From assembly GCF_900589395.1 (NCBI RefSeq), contig NZ_UUIS01000001.1, positions 184,603 to 248,602 of the forward strand: a stretch of 64,000 nt of DNA. Reading direction: 5' to 3'. The notes under the pieces were generated by a model. It had not been told where the DNA came from, searched no databases, and saw only the letters and a list, made by a program, of their open reading frames with translations. The DNA is from Pseudomonas viridiflava. GTDB lineage: Bacteria > Pseudomonadota > Gammaproteobacteria > Pseudomonadales > Pseudomonadaceae. Position numbers and translations under genes: made by a program. Shown here piece by piece: positions 39,611-49,370 of this stretch (its first letter is position 1; every line of letters begins with the position of its first letter).

Positions 39611-40570
39611 AGGCAAGGTCTGGTCAGGCTCGCAACCAAGCAACCGGCCCACACGCGCGCAGTCGGTCTCACGGCGCAACAGGTCGAACATCACGGTCGC
39701 TTCGGGGTAGCTCTTGGTCAGCAGCGCCAGCCACTGCTTGAGCCGGCCCGGCGCCTGCAGCGCGGTGAGCTTGACCAGGCAGGCGGCCCAGAACAGGCGC
39801 AGCATGGGCTGCAACTCGGCCCAGGTCAGCGGCTCGACGGCCTCGCCACGGGCCACGGCGGCAATCTGCCGGGCCAGGTCGGGCCTTGCCACCAGGCCAC
39901 GGCCCAGCATGATGTCTTTGGCACCGCACACCGATTTGCAGCGCTGCCAGTCTTCGACACTCCAGATCTCGCCATTGGCGACCACCGGGACCTTGACCAC
40001 TTCCTGGATGCGCGCGATCCACTCCCAGTGCGCCGGCGGCTTGTAGCCATCAAGCTTGGTGCGCGCGTGCACCACGATCCGCGCCGCACCGCCATCGACC
40101 AGCGCACGGGCGCAATCGAGGGCCTGGTCGGTATTTTCATAGCCCAGGCGCATCTTGGCGGTCACCGGGATGCTGGCCGGCACCGCCCGGCGTACCTGGC
40201 TGACAATGGTGTGCAGCAACTCAGGCTCGCGCAACAGAATCGCCCCACCGCGGGAACGATTGACGGTCTTGGCAGGGCAACCGAAATTGAGGTCCAGCAC
40301 CGGGGCGCCCAGCTCGCAGGCAAAAGCGGCGTTTTCTGCCAGGCAACCCGGATCGGAGCCGAGCAACTGCACATGCATGGGCACGCCGGCGGCGGTTCTG
40401 GCCCCTTTGGGCAGCTCGGAAGCCAGCTTGTAGAAATAACTGGCAGGCATCAGCCGGTCGACCACCCGGATGAACTCGGTCACGCACCAGTCGATACCAC
40501 CGACACGCGTCAGTACATCGCGCAGGATGTCATCAACCAGACCCTCCATGGGCGCCAAGGCAATTTGCAT
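39593..40570 (-). CDS. dusC: tRNA-dihydrouridine(16) synthase DusC
   Basis: This FMN enzyme reduces U16 in tRNA to dihydrouridine. The 325-residue protein begins with the flavin-binding [19 protein letters not shown]. The catalytic cysteine is in [18 protein letters not shown], and [13 protein letters not shown] and [13 protein letters not shown] are typical Dus motifs. The variant APMEGL opening and length fit DusC better than DusA, which is encoded elsewhere in this window at 59651-60667. Confidence 0.92.
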   Translation of the reverse strand: MQIALAPMEGLVDDILRDVLTRVGGIDWCVTEFIRVVDRLMPASYFYKLASELPKGARTAAGVPMHVQLLGSDPGCLAENAAFACELGAPVLDLNFGCPAKTVNRSRGGAILLREPELLHTIVSQVRRAVPASIPVTAKMRLGYENTDQALDCARALVDGGAARIVVHARTKLDGYKPPAHWEWIARIQEVVKVPVVANGEIWSVEDWQRCKSVCGAKDIMLGRGLVARPDLARQIAAVARGEAVEPLTWAELQPMLRLFWAACLVKLTALQAPGRLKQWLALLTKSYPEATVMFDLLRRETDCARVGRLLGCEPDQTLPSHSQP

Positions 40571-40598
40571 GGATCACACTCGAAAAAAGTCCGGCAGT

Positions 40599-41060
40599 TT
40601 ACGGGGCGCCGTCAGGAATGGAAACGCCAGGCGGGCAGATCGCCGCGCCATAGCCTTCGATAAACGCATCCGGCATGCGCCTGGGGCGACCACTGGACAG
40701 CTCGATACAGACAAAGGTGGTTTGCGCACGCAAAAGGGTCAGGCCATCGGCAGGCCGGCGCAGTTGAAAGCGGCGGGTCATTTTCAGCCGCTTGTCCCAG
40801 TCGACGATCCAGGTGGCCAGTTGCAGCTCATCGTTTTCGTAGGCACTGGCCAGGTAATCGATTTCATGCCGGACCACCGCCATCGCCCGATCCAGGCGCC
40901 GGTACTCGCTCAGGTCCAGCCCCAGCTGTTGCGAATGGCGCCAGGCGCTGCGCTCCAGCCAGGTGACATAGACGGCGTTGTTGGCGTGACCCAGCCCGTC
41001 GATATCGTCGGCCGTGACATTCAGATCGATAATGAACGGCGTTGCGAGGTCCCAGACCAT
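40599..41060 (-). CDS. Acyl-CoA thioesterase, hotdog fold
   Basis: The start at 41060 gives 153 residues (MVWDLATPFIIDLNV). The 4HBT-type active-site segment is DIDGLGHANNAVYVTWLERSAW with the characteristic H-x-N and nearby acidic residue, followed by VVRHEIDYLASAYENDEL. It resembles YbgC/FadM-like thioesterases that hydrolyse acyl-CoA or hydroxybenzoyl-CoA; the substrate is not determinable. An upstream in-frame ATG at 41171 would read into the tRNA terminator region. It lies 28 bases ahead of dusC. Confidence 0.82.
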   Translation of the reverse strand: MVWDLATPFIIDLNVTADDIDGLGHANNAVYVTWLERSAWRHSQQLGLDLSEYRRLDRAMAVVRHEIDYLASAYENDELQLATWIVDWDKRLKMTRRFQLRRPADGLTLLRAQTTFVCIELSSGRPRRMPDAFIEGYGAAICPPGVSIPDGAP

Positions 41061-41151
41061 GCGTGCTCCTGCGGTGGCGATTCGATAGAGGCGCCAGTGT
41101 AGCAAGCGCCAGTACAGGCCATGATCGGCAGGCGGCGGGAAAGTGAAACCC

Positions 41152-41191
41152 GGAAAAAACAAAAGGGCCATTCAATAAACGAATGACCCTT
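41152..41191 (-). terminator. Terminator of the tRNA operon
   Basis: On the minus strand AAGGGTCATTC and GAATGGCCCTT (41191-41163) pair around GTTTATT with one G-U pair, followed by TTTGTTTTTT. It lies 24 bases after the last tRNA-Glu. Confidence 0.85.
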
Positions 41192-41214
41192 GGGCCCGCA
41201 TACGCGGAAAATTG

Positions 41215-41290
41215 TGGCGTCCCCTAGGGGACTCGAACCCCTGTTACCGCCGTGAAAGGGCGGTGTCCTAGGCCACTAGACGAAGGGGAC
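41215..41290 (-). tRNA. tRNA-Glu (TTC), copy 2
   Basis: The minus strand folds as a 76-base cloverleaf: acceptor GTCCCC/GGGGAC, anticodon loop CTTTCAC with anticodon TTC, T-loop GGTTCGAGTCC and an encoded CCA end. It is identical over its length to the copy at 41463-41538. It is the last gene of the tRNA operon. Confidence 0.97.
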
Positions 41291-41334
41291 GCATGACCTT
41301 CGTGCGGATTCGCCTGTTGGCGAACCTGGCAAAT

Positions 41335-41410
41335 TGGTGGAGCTAAGCGGGATCGAACCGCTGACCTCCTGCATGCCATGCAGGCGCTCTCCCAGCTGAG
41401 CTATAGCCCC
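41335..41410 (-). tRNA. tRNA-Ala (GGC), copy 2
   Basis: The minus strand gives GGGGCTATAGCTCAGCTGGG..., anticodon stem CCTGC/GCAGG with loop ATGGCAT (anticodon GGC), T-loop GGTTCGATCCC and an encoded CCA. It appears identical to the copy at 41606-41681. Confidence 0.97.
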
Positions 41411-41462
41411 GAATTTAACGCCTTGCGGCGCAGATCAGCCTTGCGGCATCACTGGGTGAAAC

Positions 41463-41538
41463 TGGCGTCCCCTAGGGGACTCGAACCCCTGTTACCGCCG
41501 TGAAAGGGCGGTGTCCTAGGCCACTAGACGAAGGGGAC
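41463..41538 (-). tRNA. tRNA-Glu (TTC), copy 1
   Basis: This has the same cloverleaf as the tRNA-Glu at 41215-41290, with anticodon TTC and encoded CCA. It lies second in the operon, between the two tRNA-Ala genes. Confidence 0.97.
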
Positions 41539-41605
41539 AAACCTTCTTGGGACCGGTTACCCGGTCGATTCACGGCCATTGCTGGATGACCCTGAACCTT
41601 CAAAT

Positions 41606-41681
41606 TGGTGGAGCTAAGCGGGATCGAACCGCTGACCTCCTGCATGCCATGCAGGCGCTCTCCCAGCTGAGCTATAGCCCC
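41606..41681 (-). tRNA. tRNA-Ala (GGC), copy 1
   Basis: This is the first gene of the tRNA operon, with anticodon GGC and an encoded CCA end. It starts about 15 bases after the predicted transcription start of the strong promoter at 41701-41729. Confidence 0.97.
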
Positions 41682-41700
41682 ACATCAGTGGACGGGGCGC

Positions 41701-41729
41701 ATGTTAAGAGCGTTTCGGATCTCTGTCAA
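41701..41729 (-). promoter_or_regulatory. Promoter of the tRNA Ala-Glu-Ala-Glu operon
   Basis: On the minus strand TTGACA (41729-41724), a 17-base spacer and TAACAT (41706-41701) are followed by a GCGCCCC discriminator. The discriminator is the mark of stringently controlled stable-RNA promoters. Poly-T/A tracts upstream (41730-41765) could act as an UP element. Confidence 0.85.
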
Positions 41730-41820
41730 ATTTATTTTCGAACAATTTCAAAAAAAATTTCCGATATAACAATCACTTACCGCCCTACCCCTGAAAAAAG
41801 CCTGAGGCCATGGCCGTCGA

Positions 41821-41839
41821 AACCCCGTTTTCACGGGGT
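41821..41839 (-). terminator. Hairpin after gltX
   Basis: ACCCCGT and ACGGGGT pair around a four-base loop, followed on the minus strand by TTTCG. It lies about 22 bases after the gltX stop, with a further TTTTTT at about 41795-41800. It is a probable weak intrinsic terminator. Confidence 0.55.
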
Positions 41840-41860
41840 CCGACCAGCCTTGCTACTGCC

Positions 41861-43342
41861 TTAACCGATGGCGCCCAACAGCTTTTCCCATTCCTTGTTT
41901 TCTTTCTTCGACACGCCGCCCAGCAGGTCAAGCGCCTGGCGCAGACGGAAACGGGTCAGGTCCGGCCCGAGGATTTCCATCGCGTCGAGCACCGACACCG
42001 AGCTGGCCTGCCCGGTGATGGCGGCAAACATCAACGGCATGGCATCGCGCAGCTTGAGCTGCAAATGATCGACCACGGCCTGGATGGTGGCGGTAATGGC
42101 ATCCTTGTGCCACTGACGCAGCGCCTCAAGCTTCCACAGCAGCAACTGCATCAACTGGCGCACCTGCTCGGGCGACAGTTTCTTGTGTTCGAACAAGGCA
42201 GGATCGGGATTGACACCACCGGCGAAGAAGAAACCGGCCAGCGGTGCAACCTGGCTGAACGTCTCGACCCTGCCCTGCACATGCGGGGCAATCTGCATCA
42301 GGTACTGCGGATTGAATGCCCACTTCTGCAAGCGTCTGGCAAATTCCTCGACCGGCAGTTCGCGCAGCCACTGGCCATTGAGCCAGGACAGTTTCTCGAC
42401 ATCGAAGATCGGCCCGCCCAGGGAAATACGCGACAGATCGAAGTGCTCGACCATTTCCTGCAAGGTGAACTTCTCACGCTCGTCAGGCATCGACCAGCCC
42501 ATGCGGCCCAGGTAGTTGAGCATGGCCTCGGGCATGAAGCCCATGCGTTCGTAGAACGTCACCGAGGTCGGATTCTTGCGTTTGGACAGCTTGCTCTTGT
42601 CCGGGTTACGCAGCAGCGGCATGTAGCACAGTTGCGGCTTGTCCCAGCCGAAGTATTCGTACAGCAGGATCAGCTTGGGCGCCGAGGGCAGCCACTCTTC
42701 GCCGCGCAGCACATGGGTGATGCCCATGAGGTGGTCATCGACCACGTTGGCGAGGAAATAGGTGGGCAGGCCATCGGCCTTCATCAGCACCTGCATGTCC
42801 ATGCGGTCCCATGGAATCTCCACGTCGCCACGCAGCAGGTCAGGTACCACGCAAACGCCTTCGGTGGGGACCTTCATGCGGATCACATGCGGCTCACCCG
42901 CCGCCAGGCGACGCTGCACCTCTTCAGGCGACAGCAACAATGCACGGCCGTCATAGCGCGGGGTTTCACCACGTGCCTGCTGCTCGGCACGCATCTGGTC
43001 CAGCTCTTGGGCCGTACAGAAGCACGGGAAGGCGTGACCCATTTCCACCAGTTGATCGGCGTACTTGCGGTAGATATCGCCCCGCTCGCTCTGCCGGTAC
43101 GGGCCGTGCGGACCGCCCACGTCCGGGCCTTCGTTCCACTCGATGCCCAGCCAGCGCAGTGCATCGAAGATCTGCTGCTCGGACTCGCGGGTGGAGCGCA
43201 CCTGGTCGGTGTCTTCGATCCGCAGGATGAACTCGCCGCCATGCTGCTTGGCAAAGCAGTAGTTGAACAGGGCGATGTAGGCGGTGCCAACATGGGGATC
43301 GCCAGTGGGCGAAGGCGCGATGCGGGTACGAACGGTGGTCAT
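41861..43342 (-). CDS. gltX: Glutamyl-tRNA synthetase
   Basis: This class I synthetase charges tRNA-Glu and is encoded next to two of its own tRNA substrates. It has 493 residues. The HIGH-type motif is [11 protein letters not shown] (10-20) and the KMSKS-type motif is SKLSKRKN (about 250). The C-terminal anticodon-binding helical domain is present. The tRNA operon downstream on the same strand has its own promoter, so co-transcription is not required. Confidence 0.98.
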   Translation of the reverse strand: MTTVRTRIAPSPTGDPHVGTAYIALFNYCFAKQHGGEFILRIEDTDQVRSTRESEQQIFDALRWLGIEWNEGPDVGGPHGPYRQSERGDIYRKYADQLVEMGHAFPCFCTAQELDQMRAEQQARGETPRYDGRALLLSPEEVQRRLAAGEPHVIRMKVPTEGVCVVPDLLRGDVEIPWDRMDMQVLMKADGLPTYFLANVVDDHLMGITHVLRGEEWLPSAPKLILLYEYFGWDKPQLCYMPLLRNPDKSKLSKRKNPTSVTFYERMGFMPEAMLNYLGRMGWSMPDEREKFTLQEMVEHFDLSRISLGGPIFDVEKLSWLNGQWLRELPVEEFARRLQKWAFNPQYLMQIAPHVQGRVETFSQVAPLAGFFFAGGVNPDPALFEHKKLSPEQVRQLMQLLLWKLEALRQWHKDAITATIQAVVDHLQLKLRDAMPLMFAAITGQASSVSVLDAMEILGPDLTRFRLRQALDLLGGVSKKENKEWEKLLGAIG

Positions 43343-43489
43343 GAATAATCCCGGGTAGGTCGATCAAACGACGAATCTTAGCAGGCCGGACGGCAGCTGC
43401 GTAGGACCGGCTTGAGCCGGGAAGCAGACGCCGCCCGCCCTGTGTCGCGCCCTTGGCAGCTGAAAACTGCGGGACCGCCCAGCCCGTTG

Positions 43490-45505
43490 CTACACCTTCA
43501 ACAACCGCTCACGCAGCTTGGTGATCTCGTCGCGCATCTGGGCTGCAGCCTCGAACTCCAGATCGCGGGCCAGCTCGTACATTTTCTCTTCCAGCTGGCG
43601 AATACGCTTGGTGATCTCGCTGGGCGAACGCAGTTCGTTCTCGGCACGGGCCAGCTCCTCGGCCGCCTTGGCCGCGCCCTTGCGCTTCTTGCTGCGCGCC
43701 CCCGGCACGGTAGCGCCTTCAAGAATATCGGCCACGTCGCGCGACACGCCCTTGGGCGTGATGCCATTGGCCAGGTTGAAGGCGACCTGCTTCTCGCGGC
43801 GCCGCTCGGTCTCGCCAATGGCCCGCTCCATCGAGCCGGTCATCTGGTCGGCATACAGGATGGCGCGGCCGTTGAGGTTACGCGCCGCCCGGCCGATGGT
43901 CTGTATCAGCGAACGTTCGGAGCGCAGGAAGCCTTCCTTGTCGGCATCCAGAATCGCCACCAGTGCCACTTCGGGCATGTCCAGGCCCTCACGCAGCAGG
44001 TTGATGCCCACCAGCACATCGAAGGCGCCCAGGCGCAGGTCGCGAATGATCTCGACCCGCTCCACCGTATCGATGTCCGAGTGCAGGTAGCGCACGCGCG
44101 CGCCATGGTCGCCCAGGTAGTCAGTGAGGTCTTCGGCCATGCGCTTGGTCAATGTGGTGACCAGCACCCGCTCGTCGACCGCCACGCACTTCTTGATTTC
44201 CGAGAGCAGGTCGTCGACCTGGGTCAGCGCCGGGCGGATCTCCACCAGCGGGTCGACCAGCCCGGTCGGCCGCACCACCTGCTCGATCACCCGCCCGGCG
44301 TGCTCGGCCTCGTAATTGCCGGGGGTGGCCGAGACAAAGATGGTCTGCGGGCTGATGGCCTCCCATTCGTCGAAGCGCATCGGCCGGTTATCCAGGGCCG
44401 AAGGCAGGCGAAAGCCGTATTCGACCAGGGTTTCCTTGCGCGAACGGTCGCCTTTGTACATGGCACCGACCTGCGACACGCTGACGTGGGACTCGTCGAT
44501 CACCAGCAGCGCATCGGCCGGCAGGTAATCGAACAGGGTCGGCGGCGGCGCGCCACTAGGCCGGCCGGACAGGTAGCGCGAGTAGTTTTCGATGCCGTTG
44601 CAGTAGCCCAGCTCCAGCATCATTTCCAGATCGAAACGGGTGCGCTGCTCCAGGCGCTGGGCCTCCAGCAGCTTGTTGGCGCCGCGCAGGTATTCCAGAC
44701 GCTCCTGCAGCTCGACCTTGATGCCCTCGATGGCTTCCAGCAGCGTCTCGCGCGGGGTGACGTAGTGGCTCTTTGGGTAGAAGGTGAAGCGCGGCAGTTT
44801 GCTGATCACCTCGCCGGTCAGCGGATCGAAGGCCGACAGGCTTTCGACCTCGTCATCGAACAGCTCGATGCGGATGGCCTCAAGGTCTGACTCGGCCGGA
44901 TAAACGTCGATTACATCACCGCGCACCCGAAAGGTGGCACGGGCAAAATCCATGTCGTTGCGGGTGTATTGCAGGTCTGCCAGGCGGCGCAGCAAGGCGC
45001 GCTGGTCGAGCTTGTCGCCACGATCGATGTGCAGGACCATGCGCAGGTAGGTTTCAGGGCTGCCCAGGCCATAGATGCACGACACCGTAGTCACAATGAT
45101 GGCGTCCTTGCGTTCCAGCAAGGCCTTGGTGGCTGACAAGCGCATCTGCTCGATGTGGTCGTTGATCGAGGCATCCTTCTCGATGAAGGTGTCCGACGAC
45201 GGTACATAGGCTTCGGGCTGGTAGTAGTCGTAGTAAGAAACGAAATATTCCACGGCGTTGTTGGGGAAAAACGCCTTGAACTCACCATACAGCTGCGCGG
45301 CCAGCGTCTTGTTCGGGGCCAGCACCAGCGTCGGGCGCTGCACCTGGGCGATCACGTTGGCAATGCTGAACGTCTTGCCCGAGCCGGTCACGCCCAGCAG
45401 GGTCTGGTGGGCCAGCCCCGCCTCGATGCCTTCGACCATCTGCCGGATGGCTTCAGGCTGGTCGCCGGCGGGTTGAAAACGCGTAACGAGCTGAAACTCG
45501 GACAT
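43490..45505 (-). CDS. uvrB: Excinuclease ABC subunit B
   Basis: This is the damage-verifying helicase of nucleotide excision repair; it receives DNA from UvrA and recruits UvrC. The start at 45505 gives 671 residues ([16 protein letters not shown]). The Walker A motif is GVTGSGKT (38-45), the beta-hairpin is [15 protein letters not shown], motif II is DESHVSV, motif VI is QTIGRAARN, and the C-terminal UVR domain is [21 protein letters not shown] see no clear LexA box upstream. An in-frame upstream ATG at 45721 lacks family similarity. Confidence 0.98.
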   Translation of the reverse strand: MSEFQLVTRFQPAGDQPEAIRQMVEGIEAGLAHQTLLGVTGSGKTFSIANVIAQVQRPTLVLAPNKTLAAQLYGEFKAFFPNNAVEYFVSYYDYYQPEAYVPSSDTFIEKDASINDHIEQMRLSATKALLERKDAIIVTTVSCIYGLGSPETYLRMVLHIDRGDKLDQRALLRRLADLQYTRNDMDFARATFRVRGDVIDVYPAESDLEAIRIELFDDEVESLSAFDPLTGEVISKLPRFTFYPKSHYVTPRETLLEAIEGIKVELQERLEYLRGANKLLEAQRLEQRTRFDLEMMLELGYCNGIENYSRYLSGRPSGAPPPTLFDYLPADALLVIDESHVSVSQVGAMYKGDRSRKETLVEYGFRLPSALDNRPMRFDEWEAISPQTIFVSATPGNYEAEHAGRVIEQVVRPTGLVDPLVEIRPALTQVDDLLSEIKKCVAVDERVLVTTLTKRMAEDLTDYLGDHGARVRYLHSDIDTVERVEIIRDLRLGAFDVLVGINLLREGLDMPEVALVAILDADKEGFLRSERSLIQTIGRAARNLNGRAILYADQMTGSMERAIGETERRREKQVAFNLANGITPKGVSRDVADILEGATVPGARSKKRKGAAKAAEELARAENELRSPSEITKRIRQLEEKMYELARDLEFEAAAQMRDEITKLRERLLKV

Positions 45506-45815
45506 AGCCTGCCTCTTGGGTAAATAGGCGCCGGGCGCCGCTGCACTGTGCGACGCCCGCAAGACGCCTGGTCTATTCAGATGGAGCCGGGCGCATGACT
45601 TTTCAAGACAGCACCAAAACCCGCCCTTACAGCATTGAGGCTGCCAGGCAGGCATCGTTCGGCAAAAATTTTGAAATACCTTGAAAAAATCATGACCGCC
45701 CAGTCGCCGTGCCGCACACACCTCACTATACTGACTCCCCGTTTATGCACAGCTTTGGGGCATTCGGACCGGGCGTGCATTTCCCACTCTCCCCTACTCA
45801 GAGCTGCCGCAAACA
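45506..45815. other. Divergent intergenic region, uvrB / aminotransferase
   Basis: A TATACT at about 45728-45733 could be the -10 of the aminotransferase gene, but no good -35 is seen. GGCGCCGGGCGCC lies at about 45527-45539. No gene is supported here. Confidence 0.3.
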
Positions 45816-47012
45816 ATGAGCCTGTTCTCCGCTGTCGAAATGGCCCCACGCGATCCTATCCTGGGCCTCAACGAAGCCTTCAACGCCGACGCCCGCACCG
45901 ACAAGGTCAACCTGGGCGTCGGCGTCTATTGTGACGAAGACGGGCGCATTCCCCTGCTGCGTGCCGTGGCCGAAGCCGAGAAGATTCGTGTCGCACAGCA
46001 CGCCCCGCGCGGCTACCTGCCGATCGACGGCATTGCCGCCTACGACCTGGCGGTGCAGAAGCTGCTGCTGGGCGCCGACTCGCCACTGATCGCCTCCGGC
46101 CGGGTGCTGACCACCCAGGCCGTCGGCGGCACCGGCGCGCTGAAGATCGGGGCCGACTTCCTCAAGCAACTGCTGCCCGGCGCTGTCGTGGCCATCAGCG
46201 ACCCAAGCTGGGAAAACCACCGTGCGCTGTTCGAGACCGCCGGTTTCCCGGTACAGACCTACCGCTACTACGATGCTGCCAGCCATGACGTAGACCGTGC
46301 CGGCATGCTCGAAGACCTGCAGAACCTGCCCCAGGGCTCGATCATCGTCCTGCACGCCTGCTGCCACAACCCGACCGGCGTCGACCTGAGCCTGGACGAC
46401 TGGAAAAAAGTCCTGGACGTGGTCAAGACCAAGGGCCATGTACCGTTTCTGGACATGGCCTACCAGGGCTTCGGCAAGGGCATCGACGAAGACGCCGCCG
46501 CCGTGCGCCTGTTCGCCGATTCGGGCCTGACCTTCTTCGCCTCCAGCTCCTTCTCCAAGTCGCTGTCGCTGTACGGCGAGCGCGTCGGTGCCCTGTCGAT
46601 CATCACAGCGTCCAGGGAAGAAACCGCCCGGGTGCTGTCGCAGGTCAAGCGCGTGATCCGCACCAACTACTCCAACCCGCCCACGCACGGCGCCATCATT
46701 TCCGCTGCCGTGCTCAATGACCCGGCGCTGCGGGCGATGTGGGAAGAAGAACTGGGCGAAATGCGCGTGCGTATCCACAGCATGCGCAAGGCCATGGTCG
46801 AGCGCCTGGCCAACAACCCGGCCGGCCAGGACTTCAGCTTCGTCAGCCGCCAGCAGGGCATGTTCTCCTATTCGGGCCTGACCGCCGCCCAGGCCCAGCG
46901 TCTGCGCAACGAGTTCGGCATTTATGCGCTGGACACCGGCCGGATCTGCGTGGCAGCCCTGAACCAGAAGAACATCGACCAGGTGTGCCAGGCCATCATG
47001 CAGGTGCTGTAA
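45816..47012 (+). CDS. tyrB: Aromatic amino acid / aspartate aminotransferase
   Basis: This is a fold-type I PLP enzyme of the aspartate/tyrosine aminotransferase Ia subgroup, which transaminates aromatic amino acids or aspartate with 2-oxoglutarate. It has 398 residues. The PLP-binding lysine is in SSFSKSLSLYGERVG, and DPSWENHRALFETAG, HACCHNPTGVDL and the C-terminal arginine region (GIYALDTGRICVAAL) are typical. The symbol follows the P. aeruginosa gene beside uvrB (PA3139); aspC-like specificity is also possible. Confidence 0.9.
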   Translation: MSLFSAVEMAPRDPILGLNEAFNADARTDKVNLGVGVYCDEDGRIPLLRAVAEAEKIRVAQHAPRGYLPIDGIAAYDLAVQKLLLGADSPLIASGRVLTTQAVGGTGALKIGADFLKQLLPGAVVAISDPSWENHRALFETAGFPVQTYRYYDAASHDVDRAGMLEDLQNLPQGSIIVLHACCHNPTGVDLSLDDWKKVLDVVKTKGHVPFLDMAYQGFGKGIDEDAAAVRLFADSGLTFFASSSFSKSLSLYGERVGALSIITASREETARVLSQVKRVIRTNYSNPPTHGAIISAAVLNDPALRAMWEEELGEMRVRIHSMRKAMVERLANNPAGQDFSFVSRQQGMFSYSGLTAAQAQRLRNEFGIYALDTGRICVAALNQKNIDQVCQAIMQVL

Positions 47013-47031
47013 CGCGCTGACAGCTGCAATC

Positions 47032-47066
47032 GCCCGCCAACATGCGCCGTGTTGGCGGGCTTTCTC
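47032..47066 (+). terminator. Terminator after the aminotransferase gene
   Basis: GCCCGCCAACA (47032-47042) and TGTTGGCGGGC (47050-47060) form an 11-base perfect stem, followed by TTTCTCT. It separates the aminotransferase gene from the fpv operon, which therefore needs its own promoter. Confidence 0.85.
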
Positions 47067-47120
47067 TGCCCAGGCCAGACACTCGGTTCTTCCCCCGCAG
47101 CTCCCCCCTCCCGACACCCC

Positions 47121-47145
47121 GGAAATATTTTTTTACATATTTATC
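47121..47145 (+). promoter_or_regulatory. Candidate FecI-type ECF sigma promoter of the fpv operon
   Basis: GGAAAT (47121-47126), 17 bases, then TC (47144-47145) exactly fits the minimal pattern of FecI-dependent promoters in E. coli, with a T-rich spacer. Iron-starvation sigma factors control pyoverdine genes in pseudomonads. No clear Fur box, Zur box or PvdS TAAAT-N16-CGT element was found in 47061-47284. Confidence 0.35.
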
Positions 47146-47284
47146 GCAGCCAACGTTGCGGGTATTTCGTTCTCGTTCGTCTTTATCTAGATACGACGGC
47201 TACGTCTGCTGCAGTCACGCCGTATGCAAATACATGGAGTGCGCCTTCGGGCCGCTCCACTCCGTGAATCGAGACCTCACTCCA

Positions 47285-48511
47285 ATGTCGAAGAAATCCC
47301 GCTCAAAACTCTGGTTCCTGGTCCACAGCTGGCTGGCGTTGCCTATCTGGTTCTTTGTCCTCATCGTGTGCGTGACGGGCACACTGGCCGTGGTCAGCAA
47401 GGAGATCATGTGGCTGGCCAACCCCGAGATGCGCGCCAACCCGCCCTCGGACGATGCGCCGCGCCTGAGCTTCGAACAGGTGCGCAATACCCTCAGGCAG
47501 AATGAACCAGACCTGCACGTTGGCTCGATTTCACAGCCTGATGGCGACTATTTCGCGCTCAATGTCCGTGTGACCCATCCGGACGGGCGGGCGGTTACCG
47601 TGTACGTGAACCCTTTTAGCGGAATGATCCAGGGTGCGACGCCCTCGTTTGATTTCCGCTTCTTCACCCGTGCCCTGCATGGCTGGTGGCTGGTGCCCTT
47701 TACCAATGGGTATTCATGGGGCTGGTACCTGGTGTCGTTCCTGGGCATCCCCATGCTGGTGTCGCTGATCACAGGTCTGGTGGTCTACAAGAAATTCTGG
47801 AAAGGGTTCTTCAAGCCCACCCTGCGCTTCAATCAGGGCTCACGCATTTTCTGGGGCGACTTCCACCGCTTGAGTGGTATCTGGTCGATCTGGTTCATCC
47901 TGGTGATTTCGATTACCGGCACCTGGTTTCTGATTCAGGCCATCCTGGGCGATAACCAGATCAGCCTGTCCAGCCGGGCAGCCGCCGCCTCGATCCTGCC
48001 GCACAGCGCAGTGCCACTGACGGCCGATGGCCAGCCGGTCCCGACCATCAGCCTGGACCGTGCCGTGCAGATTGCCCAGGCGCGCATTCCGGGCCTGGAG
48101 GCCAGTTTCATCAGCCCACCTTTGAATGCCTACAGCAACATGAATATCAGCGGCCGCAGCTGGTATCCCTTGATGTTCCAGACCGCTGAAATCAACCCTT
48201 ACACAGGGGAAATCGCCTCGACTCACTTGTTGTCGGACCGCAACAAGATCGAGTTCGTTACCGAATCCATGCGCCCGCTGCACACCGGCGACTTTGGCGG
48301 CATCTGGATCAAGCTGATCTGGGCCTTTTTCGGCCTGGTGCTGAGCATGATGGTCCTCAGTGGCTTGCTGATCTGGACCAAACGCACCGCCCAGGCCACC
48401 CTCAACGCCCTCAAGCGCGAAGCCAGGACCACCCATTCCAAGGCCCCTCCTGCACCGCACGCAGGCAACCGCCCTGTCATGGCCAACGAAACTGCGGAGA
48501 ATGCCCTGTGA
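47285..48511 (+). CDS. fpvG: FpvG-like PepSY-TM inner-membrane protein
   Basis: This is the first gene of an eight-gene run that matches the P. aeruginosa fpvGHJKCDEF (PA2403-2410) order, in which FpvG is the inner-membrane reductase that frees iron from ferripyoverdine. The 409-residue protein has four membrane segments (ALPIWFFVLIVCVTGTLAVV near 15-35; two in the middle, around YSWGWYLVSFLGIPMLVSLI and SIWFILVISITGTWFL; one near 355) and PepSY periplasmic regions (EINPYTGEIASTHLL). The start MSKKSRSKLW has a weak ribosome site. Sequence upstream of it in frame is not membrane-like. Confidence 0.88.
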   Translation: MSKKSRSKLWFLVHSWLALPIWFFVLIVCVTGTLAVVSKEIMWLANPEMRANPPSDDAPRLSFEQVRNTLRQNEPDLHVGSISQPDGDYFALNVRVTHPDGRAVTVYVNPFSGMIQGATPSFDFRFFTRALHGWWLVPFTNGYSWGWYLVSFLGIPMLVSLITGLVVYKKFWKGFFKPTLRFNQGSRIFWGDFHRLSGIWSIWFILVISITGTWFLIQAILGDNQISLSSRAAAASILPHSAVPLTADGQPVPTISLDRAVQIAQARIPGLEASFISPPLNAYSNMNISGRSWYPLMFQTAEINPYTGEIASTHLLSDRNKIEFVTESMRPLHTGDFGGIWIKLIWAFFGLVLSMMVLSGLLIWTKRTAQATLNALKREARTTHSKAPPAPHAGNRPVMANETAENAL

Positions 48512-49050
48512 GCAAGGCTGTGACTGCCCAACCGTCCTCGCCCCTGAGCCGCCTCTGGTACAAGTGGCGCTTTCATATCAACGTGCTGTTGCTATTGATT
48601 CCGTTGGGCTTCATGCCCAAATACTTTGCCGATGCGGCCCTGTTTCGCGGTGACAGCGGCCTGGGCCAGCGTGAAGTCGGCGAGGTGCCAGTCGGCCCAT
48701 GGCGCCTGCGCCTGGCCGAGTTGCGTGAAGAGGCGCCGCGCCTGGATGGCAGTCTCGGCTACATGAAAGTCTTCAATGCCTCGCTGTGCACCGAGTGCAT
48801 CGACCGGGTCAAGGCCACCTACCTGCGCATCGGCAAGCCGCGCAGCCTGCGCACCGCCGGGGTGATTTTCTTCGGTCCCGGCTACCGCATGGGCGCTTTC
48901 ATGCAAATCGGGCCGGACACCGCCCCCGACGCCGACCTGTGGATCACCATGGAAGGCTGGGATGGCGCCGTCCACCAGACCTCGATCCCCCTGTCGCAAG
49001 CCTCGCCTACCACCGTCGCCTGGCTGAAGAAGCAAGGAGTGAAAAAATGA
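48508..49050 (+). CDS. fpvH: FpvH-like membrane-anchored protein
   Basis: A GTG start overlaps the fpvG stop by four bases (GTGA). The 180-residue product has one N-terminal membrane helix (INVLLLLIPLGFMPKYF, about 24-40) and a soluble, probably periplasmic domain containing NASLCTECIDRV, a CxxC pair that might bind metal or be redox-active (inference), then FFGPGYRMGAFMQIG. FpvH is reported to be needed with FpvG, FpvJ and FpvK for iron release from pyoverdine; its biochemical role is not settled. Confidence 0.82.
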   Translation: MSKAVTAQPSSPLSRLWYKWRFHINVLLLLIPLGFMPKYFADAALFRGDSGLGQREVGEVPVGPWRLRLAELREEAPRLDGSLGYMKVFNASLCTECIDRVKATYLRIGKPRSLRTAGVIFFGPGYRMGAFMQIGPDTAPDADLWITMEGWDGAVHQTSIPLSQASPTTVAWLKKQGVKK

Positions 49051-49370
49051 TCAGCACTTACCTACGTCGATTTGCCACGCTTTGCCTGCTGGGCCTGAGC
49101 GGCACCGCCCTGGCACACAACCCGATCTGCGAATGCCAGCAGGTCGACAGCGAAACCATCCGCTGCACCGGTGGTTTTTCCGACGGCAGCGGTGCCGCCG
49201 GCGTAACCCTGGATGTGATCGGTTATGACGAAACCATTCTGGTGCCCGGCAAGCTGGGCGACGATTCGACCCTGACCTTCAAGAAACCGGCCGCCGAATT
49301 CTATGTGCTGTTCGATGCCGGTCCCGGCCACGTCGTGGAAATCGACCAGGCGGACATCGCCTCCCGATGA
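49047..49370 (+). CDS. fpvJ: FpvJ-like periplasmic protein
   Basis: The 107-residue product overlaps fpvH by four bases (ATGA). A signal peptide (FATLCLLGLSGTALA, cleavage after ALA) leads to a small mature domain that starts HNPICECQQVDSETIRCTGG, with three cysteines, and continues as beta-rich sequence (GVTLDVIGYDETILVPGKLG). Position and size match P. aeruginosa FpvJ, which interacts with FpvC and FpvF. A free His at the mature N-terminus is a possible metal ligand. Confidence 0.82.
   Translation: MISTYLRRFATLCLLGLSGTALAHNPICECQQVDSETIRCTGGFSDGSGAAGVTLDVIGYDETILVPGKLGDDSTLTFKKPAAEFYVLFDAGPGHVVEIDQADIASR

Noticed and set aside
45506-45600. LexA box ahead of uvrB
   Set aside because: No CTGT-N8-ACAG type site was found.
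47061-47284. Fur, Zur or PvdS sites ahead of fpvG
   Set aside because: Only poor partial matches were found (for example 47160-47190 on the minus strand). They are too weak to call.
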